A stretch of 64,000 bases of DNA, taken from Lutimaribacter saemankumensis. GTDB lineage: Bacteria; Pseudomonadota; Alphaproteobacteria; Rhodobacterales; Rhodobacteraceae. The notes beneath the pieces were generated by a model. The model was not told the DNA's origin and did no database searches. It saw nothing but the letters and a program-made list of their open reading frames with translations. The stretch spans positions 310,001-374,000 of the forward strand of contig NZ_FNEB01000001.1 in NCBI RefSeq assembly GCF_900100005.1, in the 5' to 3' direction. The first letter of the stretch is position 1. The number at the start of each line of letters is the position of its first letter. The position numbers were made by a program, and so were the translations under genes. Positions 57,318 through 64,000 of this stretch are shown piece after piece.

Positions 57318-57330
57318 GACTAATTTAGTC
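57318..57330. promoter_or_regulatory. Candidate iron-responsive palindrome upstream of the iron-binding protein
   Basis: GACTAA-T-TTAGTC is a perfect 13-bp palindrome 48 bp upstream of the start at 57269. From memory it resembles the iron-Rhodo-box described for Rhodobacterales iron genes (RirA/IscR-type regulation); I cannot confirm the consensus here. Confidence 0.6.
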
Positions 57331-57353
57331 GGAACAATACCCGATTTTTCTGC

Positions 57354-58181
57354 TCAGTTATTTTGCCGCGCCTTGTCCTCGGCCTTGGCCTGGTTCCAAA
57401 GCGCATCCATTTCCGCCAGGTCCGACTGGTCCGGTGTCTTGCCGCGCTCGGCCAGGAGCGCCTCGATGCGGGCGAAACGGCGGGTGAATTTCGCGTTGGC
57501 CCGGCGCAGCGCGGCCTCGGGCTCGACGCCGAGATGCCGGGCGAGGTTGGCCATGACAAACAGCAGATCGCCCATTTCCTCTTCGATCTGGTCGGGGCCC
57601 AGTTCATCGCGCGCTTCTTCCAGTTCGCGGGCCTCTTCGACGATCTTGTCCAGCACATGTTCAGTCTGGGGCCAGTCGAACCCGACGCGCGCGGCACGTT
57701 TTTGCAGCTTGTAGGCGCGTAGCAGGGCGGGCAGGCCGACCGCGACACCGTCCAGCACGCCGGTCTGCGCCCTGGCGGCGCGTTCGGCGGCCTTGATCGC
57801 CTCCCAGTCGCGGGTCTGCTGCTCTGCGGATTTGTCGCGGCTTTCGTCGCCGAACACATGCGGATGCCGCGCGACCATCTTGTCCGACATGGTGTCGGCG
57901 ACCTCGTCGAAGGTGAAAAGCCCGGCCTCGGCGGCCATCTGGGCATGAAAGACCGACTGGAACAGCAGATCGCCCAGCTCGCCCTTCAGCTCGTCCCAGG
58001 CCTGCCGTTCGATCGCGTCGGCGACCTCGTAGGCCTCTTCGATTGTGTAGGGCGCTATGGTGGCAAAGGTCTGTTCGATGTCCCAGGGGCAGCCGGAATC
58101 GGGATCGCGCAGCCGGCGCATGATCTCGAGCAGGCGCGGCATCCCGCCATTCGGGTCGTGGATCAGGGCGTCATCGGGCAT
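57354..58181 (-). CDS. mazG: Nucleoside triphosphate pyrophosphohydrolase MazG
   Basis: 275 residues with two MazG repeats. The first holds CPWDIEQTF, EEAYEVADAI and ELGDLLFQSVFHA, the second EEARELEEARDE and EEEMGDLLFVMANLARHL; the EExxE/ExxD clusters bind Mg2+. MazG hydrolyses NTPs to NMP and pyrophosphate, helping remove abnormal nucleotides. ATG 58181 is preferred because a longer upstream frame lies inside the divergent M20 gene. It ends near the promoter of the iron-binding protein gene. Confidence 0.93.
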   Translation of the reverse strand: MPDDALIHDPNGGMPRLLEIMRRLRDPDSGCPWDIEQTFATIAPYTIEEAYEVADAIERQAWDELKGELGDLLFQSVFHAQMAAEAGLFTFDEVADTMSDKMVARHPHVFGDESRDKSAEQQTRDWEAIKAAERAARAQTGVLDGVAVGLPALLRAYKLQKRAARVGFDWPQTEHVLDKIVEEARELEEARDELGPDQIEEEMGDLLFVMANLARHLGVEPEAALRRANAKFTRRFARIEALLAERGKTPDQSDLAEMDALWNQAKAEDKARQNN

Positions 58182-58244
58182 TGCGGTGCTCTCGTTATTG
58201 CGGTTTGGTGCGACAGTGCGAAACCATCCGGCCGGAGTCCACCC

Positions 58245-59411
58245 ATGCCTGTCATCAACCGCATCGCCGCCTATGCCGAGGACATGGCACAATGGCGCCA
58301 GCACCTCCACGCGCATCCCGAACTGGGGTTCGAGTGCCATGAAACCGCGGCTTTCGTGGTCGAGCGGCTCAAGGAATTCGGGATTTCCGATATTCATACA
58401 GGCATCGCCAAGACCGGGGTCGTCGCGATCATCGAAGGCTGCGCGCCGGGGCCGACAATCGGGTTGCGCGCGGATATGGACGCGCTGCCCATCGCCGAGG
58501 AAACCGGGCTGCCCTATGCCTCGACCGTGCCGGGGCGGATGCATGCCTGCGGTCATGACGGCCATACGACGATGCTGCTGGGCGCAGCCCGTTACCTCGC
58601 CGAGACCCGCAATTTCGCGGGCCGTGTCGCGCTGATCTTTCAACCCGCCGAGGAAGATGGCGGCGGCGGCGGCGTGATGGTGGACGAGGGCATCATGGAC
58701 CGGTTCGACATCGCGCAGGTGTACGGCATCCACAACACGCCCGGCGTGCTCGAGGGCTGCTTCATGACGGCGCCCGGCCCGTTGCTGGCGGCGGTCGACA
58801 CGTTCAACATCCATATCCGGGGCCTGGGCGGGCATGGCGCGATGCCGCATGAAACCCGCGATCCGGTGGTGGCCGCCCTGGCCATTGCGCAGGGTATCCA
58901 GACGATCAGCAGCCGCAATCACTATGCGCTGGACGATCTCGTGATCTCGGTCACGCAGATACATGCGGGCAGCGCGGAAAACATCGTGCCGGAAACGGCC
59001 TATATCGGCGGGACCGTGCGCACGTTCGACCCGGAGGTGCAAAAGATGGTGCAGCGCCGCATGGCGCAGATCGTCGAAGGGACGGCTGCCGCCTATGACG
59101 TGGCCGCCGAACTGGATTACCAGGTCTGGTATCCCGCCACCGTGAACGACGCCGACAAGGCCGCGTTCGCCGCCGAGATCGCGCGCGAAGTCGTGGGAAG
59201 CGACAATGTCGAGGATGATGTGACGCGTGAAATGGGGGCCGAGGATTTCTCGTACATGCTGCAGGCCCGACCCGGCGCGTTCCTTTTCCTTGGGCAGGGC
59301 GAAGGCGCCGGGCTTCATCAGGCGGGTTACAATTTCAACGACGCGGTGGCGCCGGTCGGTGCCTCGTTCTTTGCGCGGCTGGTCGAGCGCGCACAACCGG
59401 CGCAGGGGTGA
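58245..59411 (+). CDS. M20D family amidohydrolase (hippurate hydrolase/IAA-amino acid hydrolase type)
   Basis: About 388 residues. The metal motifs are LRADMDALPI, MHACGHDGHTTMLLGAA, FQPAEEDGGGGG and IHNTPG, then GGHGAMPHETRDPV, the usual layout of M20D amidohydrolases that remove an N-acyl group. GGAG precedes ATG 58245. It is followed 3 bp later by the agmatinase gene, suggesting a shared role in arginine or amide nitrogen catabolism. An overlapping longer frame upstream belongs to antisense mazG. Confidence 0.9.
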   Translation: MPVINRIAAYAEDMAQWRQHLHAHPELGFECHETAAFVVERLKEFGISDIHTGIAKTGVVAIIEGCAPGPTIGLRADMDALPIAEETGLPYASTVPGRMHACGHDGHTTMLLGAARYLAETRNFAGRVALIFQPAEEDGGGGGVMVDEGIMDRFDIAQVYGIHNTPGVLEGCFMTAPGPLLAAVDTFNIHIRGLGGHGAMPHETRDPVVAALAIAQGIQTISSRNHYALDDLVISVTQIHAGSAENIVPETAYIGGTVRTFDPEVQKMVQRRMAQIVEGTAAAYDVAAELDYQVWYPATVNDADKAAFAAEIAREVVGSDNVEDDVTREMGAEDFSYMLQARPGAFLFLGQGEGAGLHQAGYNFNDAVAPVGASFFARLVERAQPAQG

Positions 59412-59414
59412 CCC

Positions 59415-60383
59415 ATGTCACTGGAAGACGCGAAAAAGCAGGTAGATCAGGCGTTTACACGGCAAGATTTACGCGGGTTGAGCTTTGAGAACACCTTTGG
59501 CGGGGCAACCTCGTTCCTGCGCCGCCGCTATACCAAGGATCTGACGGGAGTCGACCTGGCCATCACCGGCGTGCCCTTCGACCAGGCGGTGACGAACCGG
59601 CCCGGAACGCGGTTCGGGCCGCGAGAGATCCGCGAGGCGAGCGCGCTGCAATCGCCGGACGCCCCTTACGGGTGGGGCTACGATCCGCTGAGCGAGTTCG
59701 CCATCGCGGATTATGGCGATCTGGCCTTTGATTACGCGGACGTTCCAGCCTTTCCGGCAGCGCTGCAGGCACATATCGCGGGCATCCTGCAGGCCGGCGC
59801 GGCGTCAGTCACCCTGGGCGGCGATCATTCGATAACCCTTGCGATTCTAAAGGCTTACGCCGAGAAGTTCGGGCCGCTTTCGGTGCTGCAATTCGACGCC
59901 CATACCGATACCTGGGTCGATGACAACATGGACCGGATCGACCACGGCACCTTCATGTACAAGGCCGTCAAGCTTGGGATCGTCGATCCGGCGCGCTCGG
60001 TTCAGGTGGGGATACGCACGGACAATCCCGACACGATGGGCTTTCATATCATCGACGCGCCGCGCGTGCACGAGGCCGGAAACCGCGCGGTTTGCGACGA
60101 AATCCGCGCGGTTCTGGGCGATCATCCGACCTATGTCACCTTTGACATCGATTGCCTCGACCCGGCCTTTGCGCCCGGCACGGGCACGCCGGTCTGGGGC
60201 GGGCTCAGCAGTGCGCAGGCGGCGGCGATCCTGCGGGGCATCCGCGGAATTGACTTGCTGGGCGGGGACGTGGTCGAGGTATCGCCGCCCTTCGACACGA
60301 CGGGCGCCACCGCAATCGCGGGGGCCCATGTCGCGATGGAACTGATCAGCCTTTGGGGCTGGACACGGCGCGGCGGAACGTAA
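59415..60383 (+). CDS. speB: Agmatinase/ureohydrolase-family protein SpeB
   Basis: 322 residues. Binuclear Mn ligands of ureohydrolases are intact: GGDHSITL, DAHTDTW and DIDCLDPAFAPGTGTPVWGG. In agmatinase this hydrolyses agmatine to putrescine and urea; related members use guanidinobutyrate or similar substrates. AGGGGTG lies just before ATG 59415. It is coupled (3-bp gap) to the M20 amidohydrolase, and DUF1499 follows by 15 bp. No arginine decarboxylase gene is nearby, so the exact guanidino substrate is unsettled. Confidence 0.88.
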   Translation: MSLEDAKKQVDQAFTRQDLRGLSFENTFGGATSFLRRRYTKDLTGVDLAITGVPFDQAVTNRPGTRFGPREIREASALQSPDAPYGWGYDPLSEFAIADYGDLAFDYADVPAFPAALQAHIAGILQAGAASVTLGGDHSITLAILKAYAEKFGPLSVLQFDAHTDTWVDDNMDRIDHGTFMYKAVKLGIVDPARSVQVGIRTDNPDTMGFHIIDAPRVHEAGNRAVCDEIRAVLGDHPTYVTFDIDCLDPAFAPGTGTPVWGGLSSAQAAAILRGIRGIDLLGGDVVEVSPPFDTTGATAIAGAHVAMELISLWGWTRRGGT

Positions 60384-60398
60384 CCGGGAAAAGCGGGG

Positions 60399-60821
60399 AT
60401 GCGCATGATCTGGAGCTTTTGGCTTTTACTGGCGGTTGTCGTCACCGTTGCGGGGTTCGCGGGCTGGGTGCGGATGGCGCCCAGCGATCCGGCGCGCTGG
60501 CATGTTCCAATCACCGCCGCCGAAGACCGCGACATGCCAGGCGGCGTGATCCGTGTACTGAAGGGCCGCGCAGGCGATATCGGACAGCTTGACGACATCA
60601 TCCGGGCGACACCGCGCACGTCCGTATTGGCCGGAACGGTCGGTGACGGGCGCGTCACCTATGTCACACGGTCTAAGCTGTGGGGTTTTCCCGATTACAC
60701 GACGATAGAGGCAAAGGCCGATGACCTTTTGATCCATGCGCGGTTGCGTTTCGGGCAATCGGACATGGGCGTGAACCGTGCGCGTGTCCAAGACTGGCTG
60801 TCGCGCCTGCGCCAGGACTGA
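60399..60821 (+). CDS. DUF1499 family protein
   Basis: 140 residues: an N-terminal membrane helix or signal anchor (IWSFWLLLAVVVTVAGFAGW), then a soluble part with VTYVTRSKLWGFPDYTTIEA and LLIHARLRFGQSDMGVNRARVQDWL, the conserved core of DUF1499. Function is not known; the protein is probably exposed in the periplasm. It starts 15 bp after the agmatinase stop. ATG 60399 and ATG 60405 are both possible. Confidence 0.88.
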   Translation: MRMIWSFWLLLAVVVTVAGFAGWVRMAPSDPARWHVPITAAEDRDMPGGVIRVLKGRAGDIGQLDDIIRATPRTSVLAGTVGDGRVTYVTRSKLWGFPDYTTIEAKADDLLIHARLRFGQSDMGVNRARVQDWLSRLRQD

Positions 60822-60878
60822 ACGCGCGCGCCCATCCGCACCCTTGACCCGCGCGCGCAGATGGGAAAGAGCAATCCC

Positions 60879-61931
60879 ATGATTTCGCAAGACCGCCTGC
60901 AACAGATCACCCAGCGTTTCCAGTATCTCGAGGCCCGCATGGCCGAAGGGGGCGGGGATATCGCGGCGCTTGGCCGTGAATATGCCGAACTGCGCCCCGT
61001 GGTCGAGGAAATCACCGCCTTCACACGCCTGCAGGAGGACATCGCCGAGGCCGAGGCGATGCTGGACGACCCTGAAATGCGGGCCCTTGCCGAAGAGGAA
61101 CTGCCCGATCTGCGGGCACGGCTTCCTGAACTGGAACATGCGCTGCAACTGGCACTATTGCCCAAGGACGCAGCCGACGCGCGCCCGGCGATGATCGAGA
61201 TTCGCCCCGGCACGGGCGGGGACGAGGCCGCGCTTTTTGCGGGCGATCTGCTGCGGATGTACCAGCGCTACGCGGAATCGCGGGGATGGTCGTTCCAGAT
61301 CGTCGAACTGCAGGAGACCGAGCTGGGCGGCATCAAGGAGGTCGTGGCTTTGGTCAAGGGCGAGGGTGTCTTTGCCCGGCTCAAGTTCGAATCGGGCGTG
61401 CATCGCGTTCAGCGCGTGCCCACGACCGAAAGCGGTGGGCGCATTCACACATCGGCCGCCACGGTCGCCGTTCTGCCCGAGGCCGAGGATGTGGACATCC
61501 ATATCGACCCCGCCGATATCCGCATCGACACGATGCGAGCCAGCGGGGCAGGCGGGCAGCATGTGAACACCACGGATTCGGCGGTGCGGATCACCCATAT
61601 TCCGACCGGGATCGTGGTGACGAGTTCGGAAAAGTCCCAGCACCAGAACCGCGCCATTGCCATGCAGGTTCTGAAATCGCGCCTGTTCGACATGGAACGC
61701 CAGCGCGCGGCGCAGGAACGGGCCGCCGACCGAAAGGCGCAGGTCGGGTCGGGTGACCGCAGCGAACGCATCCGAACCTACAATTTCCCGCAGGGGCGCA
61801 TGACCGACCACCGGATCGGGCTGACGCTCTACAAGCTCGACCAGGTGATGCAGGGCGATCTGGACGAGGTGATCGACGCACTGATCGCGGATCATCAGGC
61901 GGCGCTGCTGGCCGAGATGAGCGATGGCTGA
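60879..61931 (+). CDS. prfA: Peptide chain release factor 1
   Basis: About 350 residues. The tripeptide anticodon region reads VPTTES (PxT, specific for UAG/UAA), and the universally conserved GGQ is at 225-227 ([16 protein letters not shown]), the site methylated by PrmC. ATG 60879 has a GGAAAGAG site 7-8 nt upstream; an in-frame ATG at 60861 has none. It overlaps prmC by 8 bp, the usual arrangement. Confidence 0.96.
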   Translation: MISQDRLQQITQRFQYLEARMAEGGGDIAALGREYAELRPVVEEITAFTRLQEDIAEAEAMLDDPEMRALAEEELPDLRARLPELEHALQLALLPKDAADARPAMIEIRPGTGGDEAALFAGDLLRMYQRYAESRGWSFQIVELQETELGGIKEVVALVKGEGVFARLKFESGVHRVQRVPTTESGGRIHTSAATVAVLPEAEDVDIHIDPADIRIDTMRASGAGGQHVNTTDSAVRITHIPTGIVVTSSEKSQHQNRAIAMQVLKSRLFDMERQRAAQERAADRKAQVGSGDRSERIRTYNFPQGRMTDHRIGLTLYKLDQVMQGDLDEVIDALIADHQAALLAEMSDG

Positions 61932-62778
61932 GTCTGGCCGCGCCACGATCGGCGCGTTACTGCGCGATGCAGCGCGCAAGCTGGACGAGGCCGGGATCGC
62001 GGGCGGGCAGCGGGACGCGCGGATGCTGATGGCGCATGTGCTGGGGATTTCGCAATCGCGCTTGCTGCTGGTCGAAACGGACGAAGCCGATCCGCGCCAC
62101 ATCGAAGACTTCGAACGGTTGATCGCCCGTCGGCTGGCCCGCGAACCGGTGTCGCACCTGACGGGCCTGCGCGCCTTCTTCGGTCGGGATTTCAAGGTGA
62201 CACGGGATGTCCTTGATCCTCGGCCCGAAACCGAAACGCTGGTCGAGGCGGCGTTGCAGGTGCCTTTCCTTCGGGTTCTCGATCTTGGCACGGGCTCCGG
62301 GGCGATCCTGCTGAGCCTGCTTGCAGAGCGCCCCGCGGCGACCGGACTGGGCACGGACCTGTCCGAAGCCGCGCTGTCGGTGGCGCGGGAAAACGCCCGG
62401 TCGCTTGCCTTGGCCGAGCGGGTCGAGTTTCGTCAAAGCGACTGGGTCTCGCAGGTCGACGGGCGTTTCGATCTGATCGTATCGAATCCGCCCTACATCG
62501 CATTTGGCGAAATGGGCGCGCTTGCGCCCGAACTGACCCATGAGCCGCGCATGGCCCTGACAGACGAGGGCGACGGGCTGACGGCCTATCGCGCCATCTG
62601 CATCGGGGCACCCGCGCATCTGCAGCCCGGTGGATGGCTGATGGTGGAAATCGGCTGGCAACAGGGGAAACCCGTATCGGACCTGTTTGCAGATGCGGGA
62701 TTTTCAAAGGTCGCGGTACTGCCCGATCTGGACGGCCGCGACCGCGTCGTTCAGGGACAATGGCTGTCAGCGGTATGA
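61924..62778 (+). CDS. prmC: Release factor glutamine methyltransferase PrmC (HemK)
   Basis: 284 residues. SAM-binding [15 protein letters not shown] and the catalytic NPPY at 188-191 methylate the Gln of the GGQ motif in release factors. The N-terminal helical domain ([10 protein letters not shown]-type motif seen as [17 protein letters not shown]) binds the factor. It is cotranscribed with prfA (8-bp overlap). The 217-bp gap after it shows nothing recognisable but AT-richer promoter sequence. Confidence 0.95.
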   Translation: MAESGRATIGALLRDAARKLDEAGIAGGQRDARMLMAHVLGISQSRLLLVETDEADPRHIEDFERLIARRLAREPVSHLTGLRAFFGRDFKVTRDVLDPRPETETLVEAALQVPFLRVLDLGTGSGAILLSLLAERPAATGLGTDLSEAALSVARENARSLALAERVEFRQSDWVSQVDGRFDLIVSNPPYIAFGEMGALAPELTHEPRMALTDEGDGLTAYRAICIGAPAHLQPGGWLMVEIGWQQGKPVSDLFADAGFSKVAVLPDLDGRDRVVQGQWLSAV

Positions 62779-62995
62779 AATTGGCAACAAATCTGCCGTT
62801 TTTCAGCATTTTTCCGCCATGCCCTCTTGCCAGACCCACCAAACAGTGATTACTCATTTCGTGTCAGCGCGGTGGATGCCTTAGGGCGGTCCCGCTCGGC
62901 ACCAAGCCAGAAAACTCTGCCACTTTCGAATGGTCAGGCGCATAGGGCGCACCACTGGTGGCAATCGCATCGGACGAAGGCTGGAAATCTAAAGC

Positions 62996-63559
62996 ATGAG
63001 ATCATCTAAATCCCGCTCGCGGTCTAAGGGCAACCGTAACAACCGCTCGGTCGGAAACATCGTGAACCGCGTGTTCGACAGCTCGGGCCCCGAGGGCAAG
63101 GTGCGCGGTACGCCACAGCAAATCATCGAGAAGTACAACCAGCTGGCGCGTGATGCCCAACTGGGCAACGACCGCGTCGCGGCGGAAAACTTTCAGCAGC
63201 ATGCAGAACATTACCTGCGTATGCTGAGCGCCGCGCAAAAGGAACAGGACGCCCGCCGCGAAGAGCAGGAGCGCCAGAACCGTGAACGCCAGGCGGAACG
63301 GGATCGCGAACGCGCCCAGCGTCAGGAACGCGAATCCGCCGAAGCGGGTCAGCCCCGCAGCGACGAGAGCGAATACACCGAAAACAACAACGCCGGTGAT
63401 GACGAGCAGGACAGCGGTCTTGTCGAAACGCCGGAAAGCAAGTCGGAAAAGCCCAAGCGCCCGCGCAAGCCCCGCGCTCCCAAAAAGGACGCGGCCGAAA
63501 CCGGTGAGACCGACGACGGCGCGCACCAGGCGCCGGCCACGGACAGCGCGGCGGAATAA
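62996..63559 (+). CDS. DUF4167 family protein
   Basis: 187 residues. A basic start (RSSKSRSRSKGNRNNRSVGN) precedes the conserved FDSSGPEGKVRGTPQQIIEKYNQLARDAQLGNDRVAAENFQQHAEHYLRML segment of this alphaproteobacterial family. The remainder is a highly charged helix (Glu/Arg/Gln) and a disordered acidic tail with a KPKRPRKPRAPKK patch. It likely binds RNA or a nucleoprotein; no function is proven. The gene is single and ends at a strong bidirectional terminator. Confidence 0.9.
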   Translation: MRSSKSRSRSKGNRNNRSVGNIVNRVFDSSGPEGKVRGTPQQIIEKYNQLARDAQLGNDRVAAENFQQHAEHYLRMLSAAQKEQDARREEQERQNRERQAERDRERAQRQERESAEAGQPRSDESEYTENNNAGDDEQDSGLVETPESKSEKPKRPRKPRAPKKDAAETGETDDGAHQAPATDSAAE

Positions 63560-63580
63560 CCCCCGCCTGCATGGAATTGG

Positions 63581-63609
63581 AAAACGCCGCCTGCACCGGG
63601 CGGCGTTTT
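63581..63609. terminator. Bidirectional terminator between DUF4167 gene and rsmA
   Basis: An 11-bp stem (63581-63591 with 63599-63609, GC-rich) with A-run on the left and T-run on the right serves both convergent genes. Confidence 0.85.
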
Positions 63610-63613
63610 TCGT

Positions 63614-64000
63614 TCAGACCAGACGCGCCAGTGCGCAGAACCGTTCAAGATCGACGGTTTCGGCCCGGTCGGTGGGCTGAATGCCCGCAGCGATCAGCTT
63701 GTCCTCGATATCCGGGGCAAACCCCTTGAGCGCGGCACGCAGCATCTTGCGGCGCTGGTTGAAGGCGCGGGCGACGACTCGTTCCAGTTTCTGCGGGTCT
63801 GCAGGGAACCGCGGCGCGGGCAGCGCCGTCAGATGCACGACGGCGGAACTGACCTTGGGCGGCGGGGTGAACGCCCCCGGTGGCAGCGACATGGCGATAT
63901 GCGCCTCGCAGCGCCATTGCGCCAGGATAGCAAGACGGCCATAGGCCTTCGATCCGGGCTGAGCGACGATCCGCTCGGCCACCTCGCGCTGGAACATGAG
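63614..64000 (-). CDS. rsmA: 16S rRNA dimethyladenosine transferase RsmA (KsgA), C-terminal part
   Basis: The visible part is about 128 C-terminal residues, beginning at the window edge and running [28 protein letters not shown]..., the typical second half of KsgA/RsmA, with [14 protein letters not shown] and [17 protein letters not shown]. It dimethylates two adenosines near the 3' end of 16S rRNA. The catalytic N-terminal half lies beyond the window, so this entry is partial at its 5' end. Confidence 0.93.
   Translation of the reverse strand, partial: LMFQREVAERIVAQPGSKAYGRLAILAQWRCEAHIAMSLPPGAFTPPPKVSSAVVHLTALPAPRFPADPQKLERVVARAFNQRRKMLRAALKGFAPDIEDKLIAAGIQPTDRAETVDLERFCALARLV

Noticed and set aside
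62779-62995. Possible small gene between prmC and the DUF4167 gene
   Set aside because: Short frames only, without ribosome sites or recognisable composition; more likely promoter sequence.

Overview
This window looks like a chromosomal segment of an alphaproteobacterium, most likely a marine Rhodobacteraceae (Roseobacter-type). The evidence is uniformly GC-rich coding DNA, tightly packed genes with many 4-bp ATGA start/stop overlaps, alphaproteobacterial families (DUF1289, DUF4167, CcmI, heterotetrameric sarcosine oxidase, Atm1-type ABC exporter), and a short GC-rich intergenic repeat of the kind scattered through Rhodobacterales genomes. I see no rRNA, tRNA, CRISPR array, phage or insertion sequence. 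No stretch longer than about 300 bases lacks a gene.

Layout. 1-2599: molybdate uptake (modABC, after a possible modE tail). 2622-5606: copper efflux (copA behind a CueR-type promoter, then cueR). 5658-8923: divergent peroxide defence (katG and oxyR). 8915-11994: Lon-like protease with a small UspA-like partner. 12069-26390: the accessory heart of the window. It carries a nitrilase-family hydrolase and flavin monooxygenase, facing a Rieske oxygenase, RidA, a DUF1028 protein, a LysR regulator, a trimethylamine-dehydrogenase-family flavoprotein, a PLP decarboxylase, an ArgE-like deacylase and a complete Pot-type ABC importer. 26434-32743: fructose-bisphosphate aldolase, dihydrouridine synthase, TauE exporter, a PhyH-like protein, DUF1289, ruvX and ccmI. 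32927-38921: sarcosine oxidase soxBDAG, then sodB. 39091-45390: NTF2-like protein, RarD, LOG-family hydrolase, LysM protein, DUF2855 protein and an Atm1-like exporter. 45454-50447: RND efflux pair. 50682-54211: yfgM-like, bamB, der. 54208-59411: TspO-like protein, fatty acid desaturase, iron-binding protein, mazG and an M20 amidohydrolase. 59415-64000: agmatinase, DUF1499, prfA-prmC, DUF4167 and partial rsmA.

How it fits together. The 12-26 kb block reads as a catabolic island for an imported N-methylated compound such as a betaine or N-methyl heterocycle. Rieske oxygenase plus a TMADH-type dehydrogenase is the combination used to strip N-methyl groups. An 18-bp motif (TTAGCC-N4-C-N-TAAGCA) lies about 80 nt upstream of both the Rieske start and the TMADH-like start, with the lysR gene between them; this is a concrete operator candidate. 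The sox operon could carry demethylation on to glycine and would release H2O2, which katG/oxyR could remove, though that link is inference. Other regulatory signals include a textbook 19-bp-spacer CueR promoter, palindromes between katG/oxyR and between ccmI/soxB, and an iron-box-like palindrome before the lone iron-binding protein gene.
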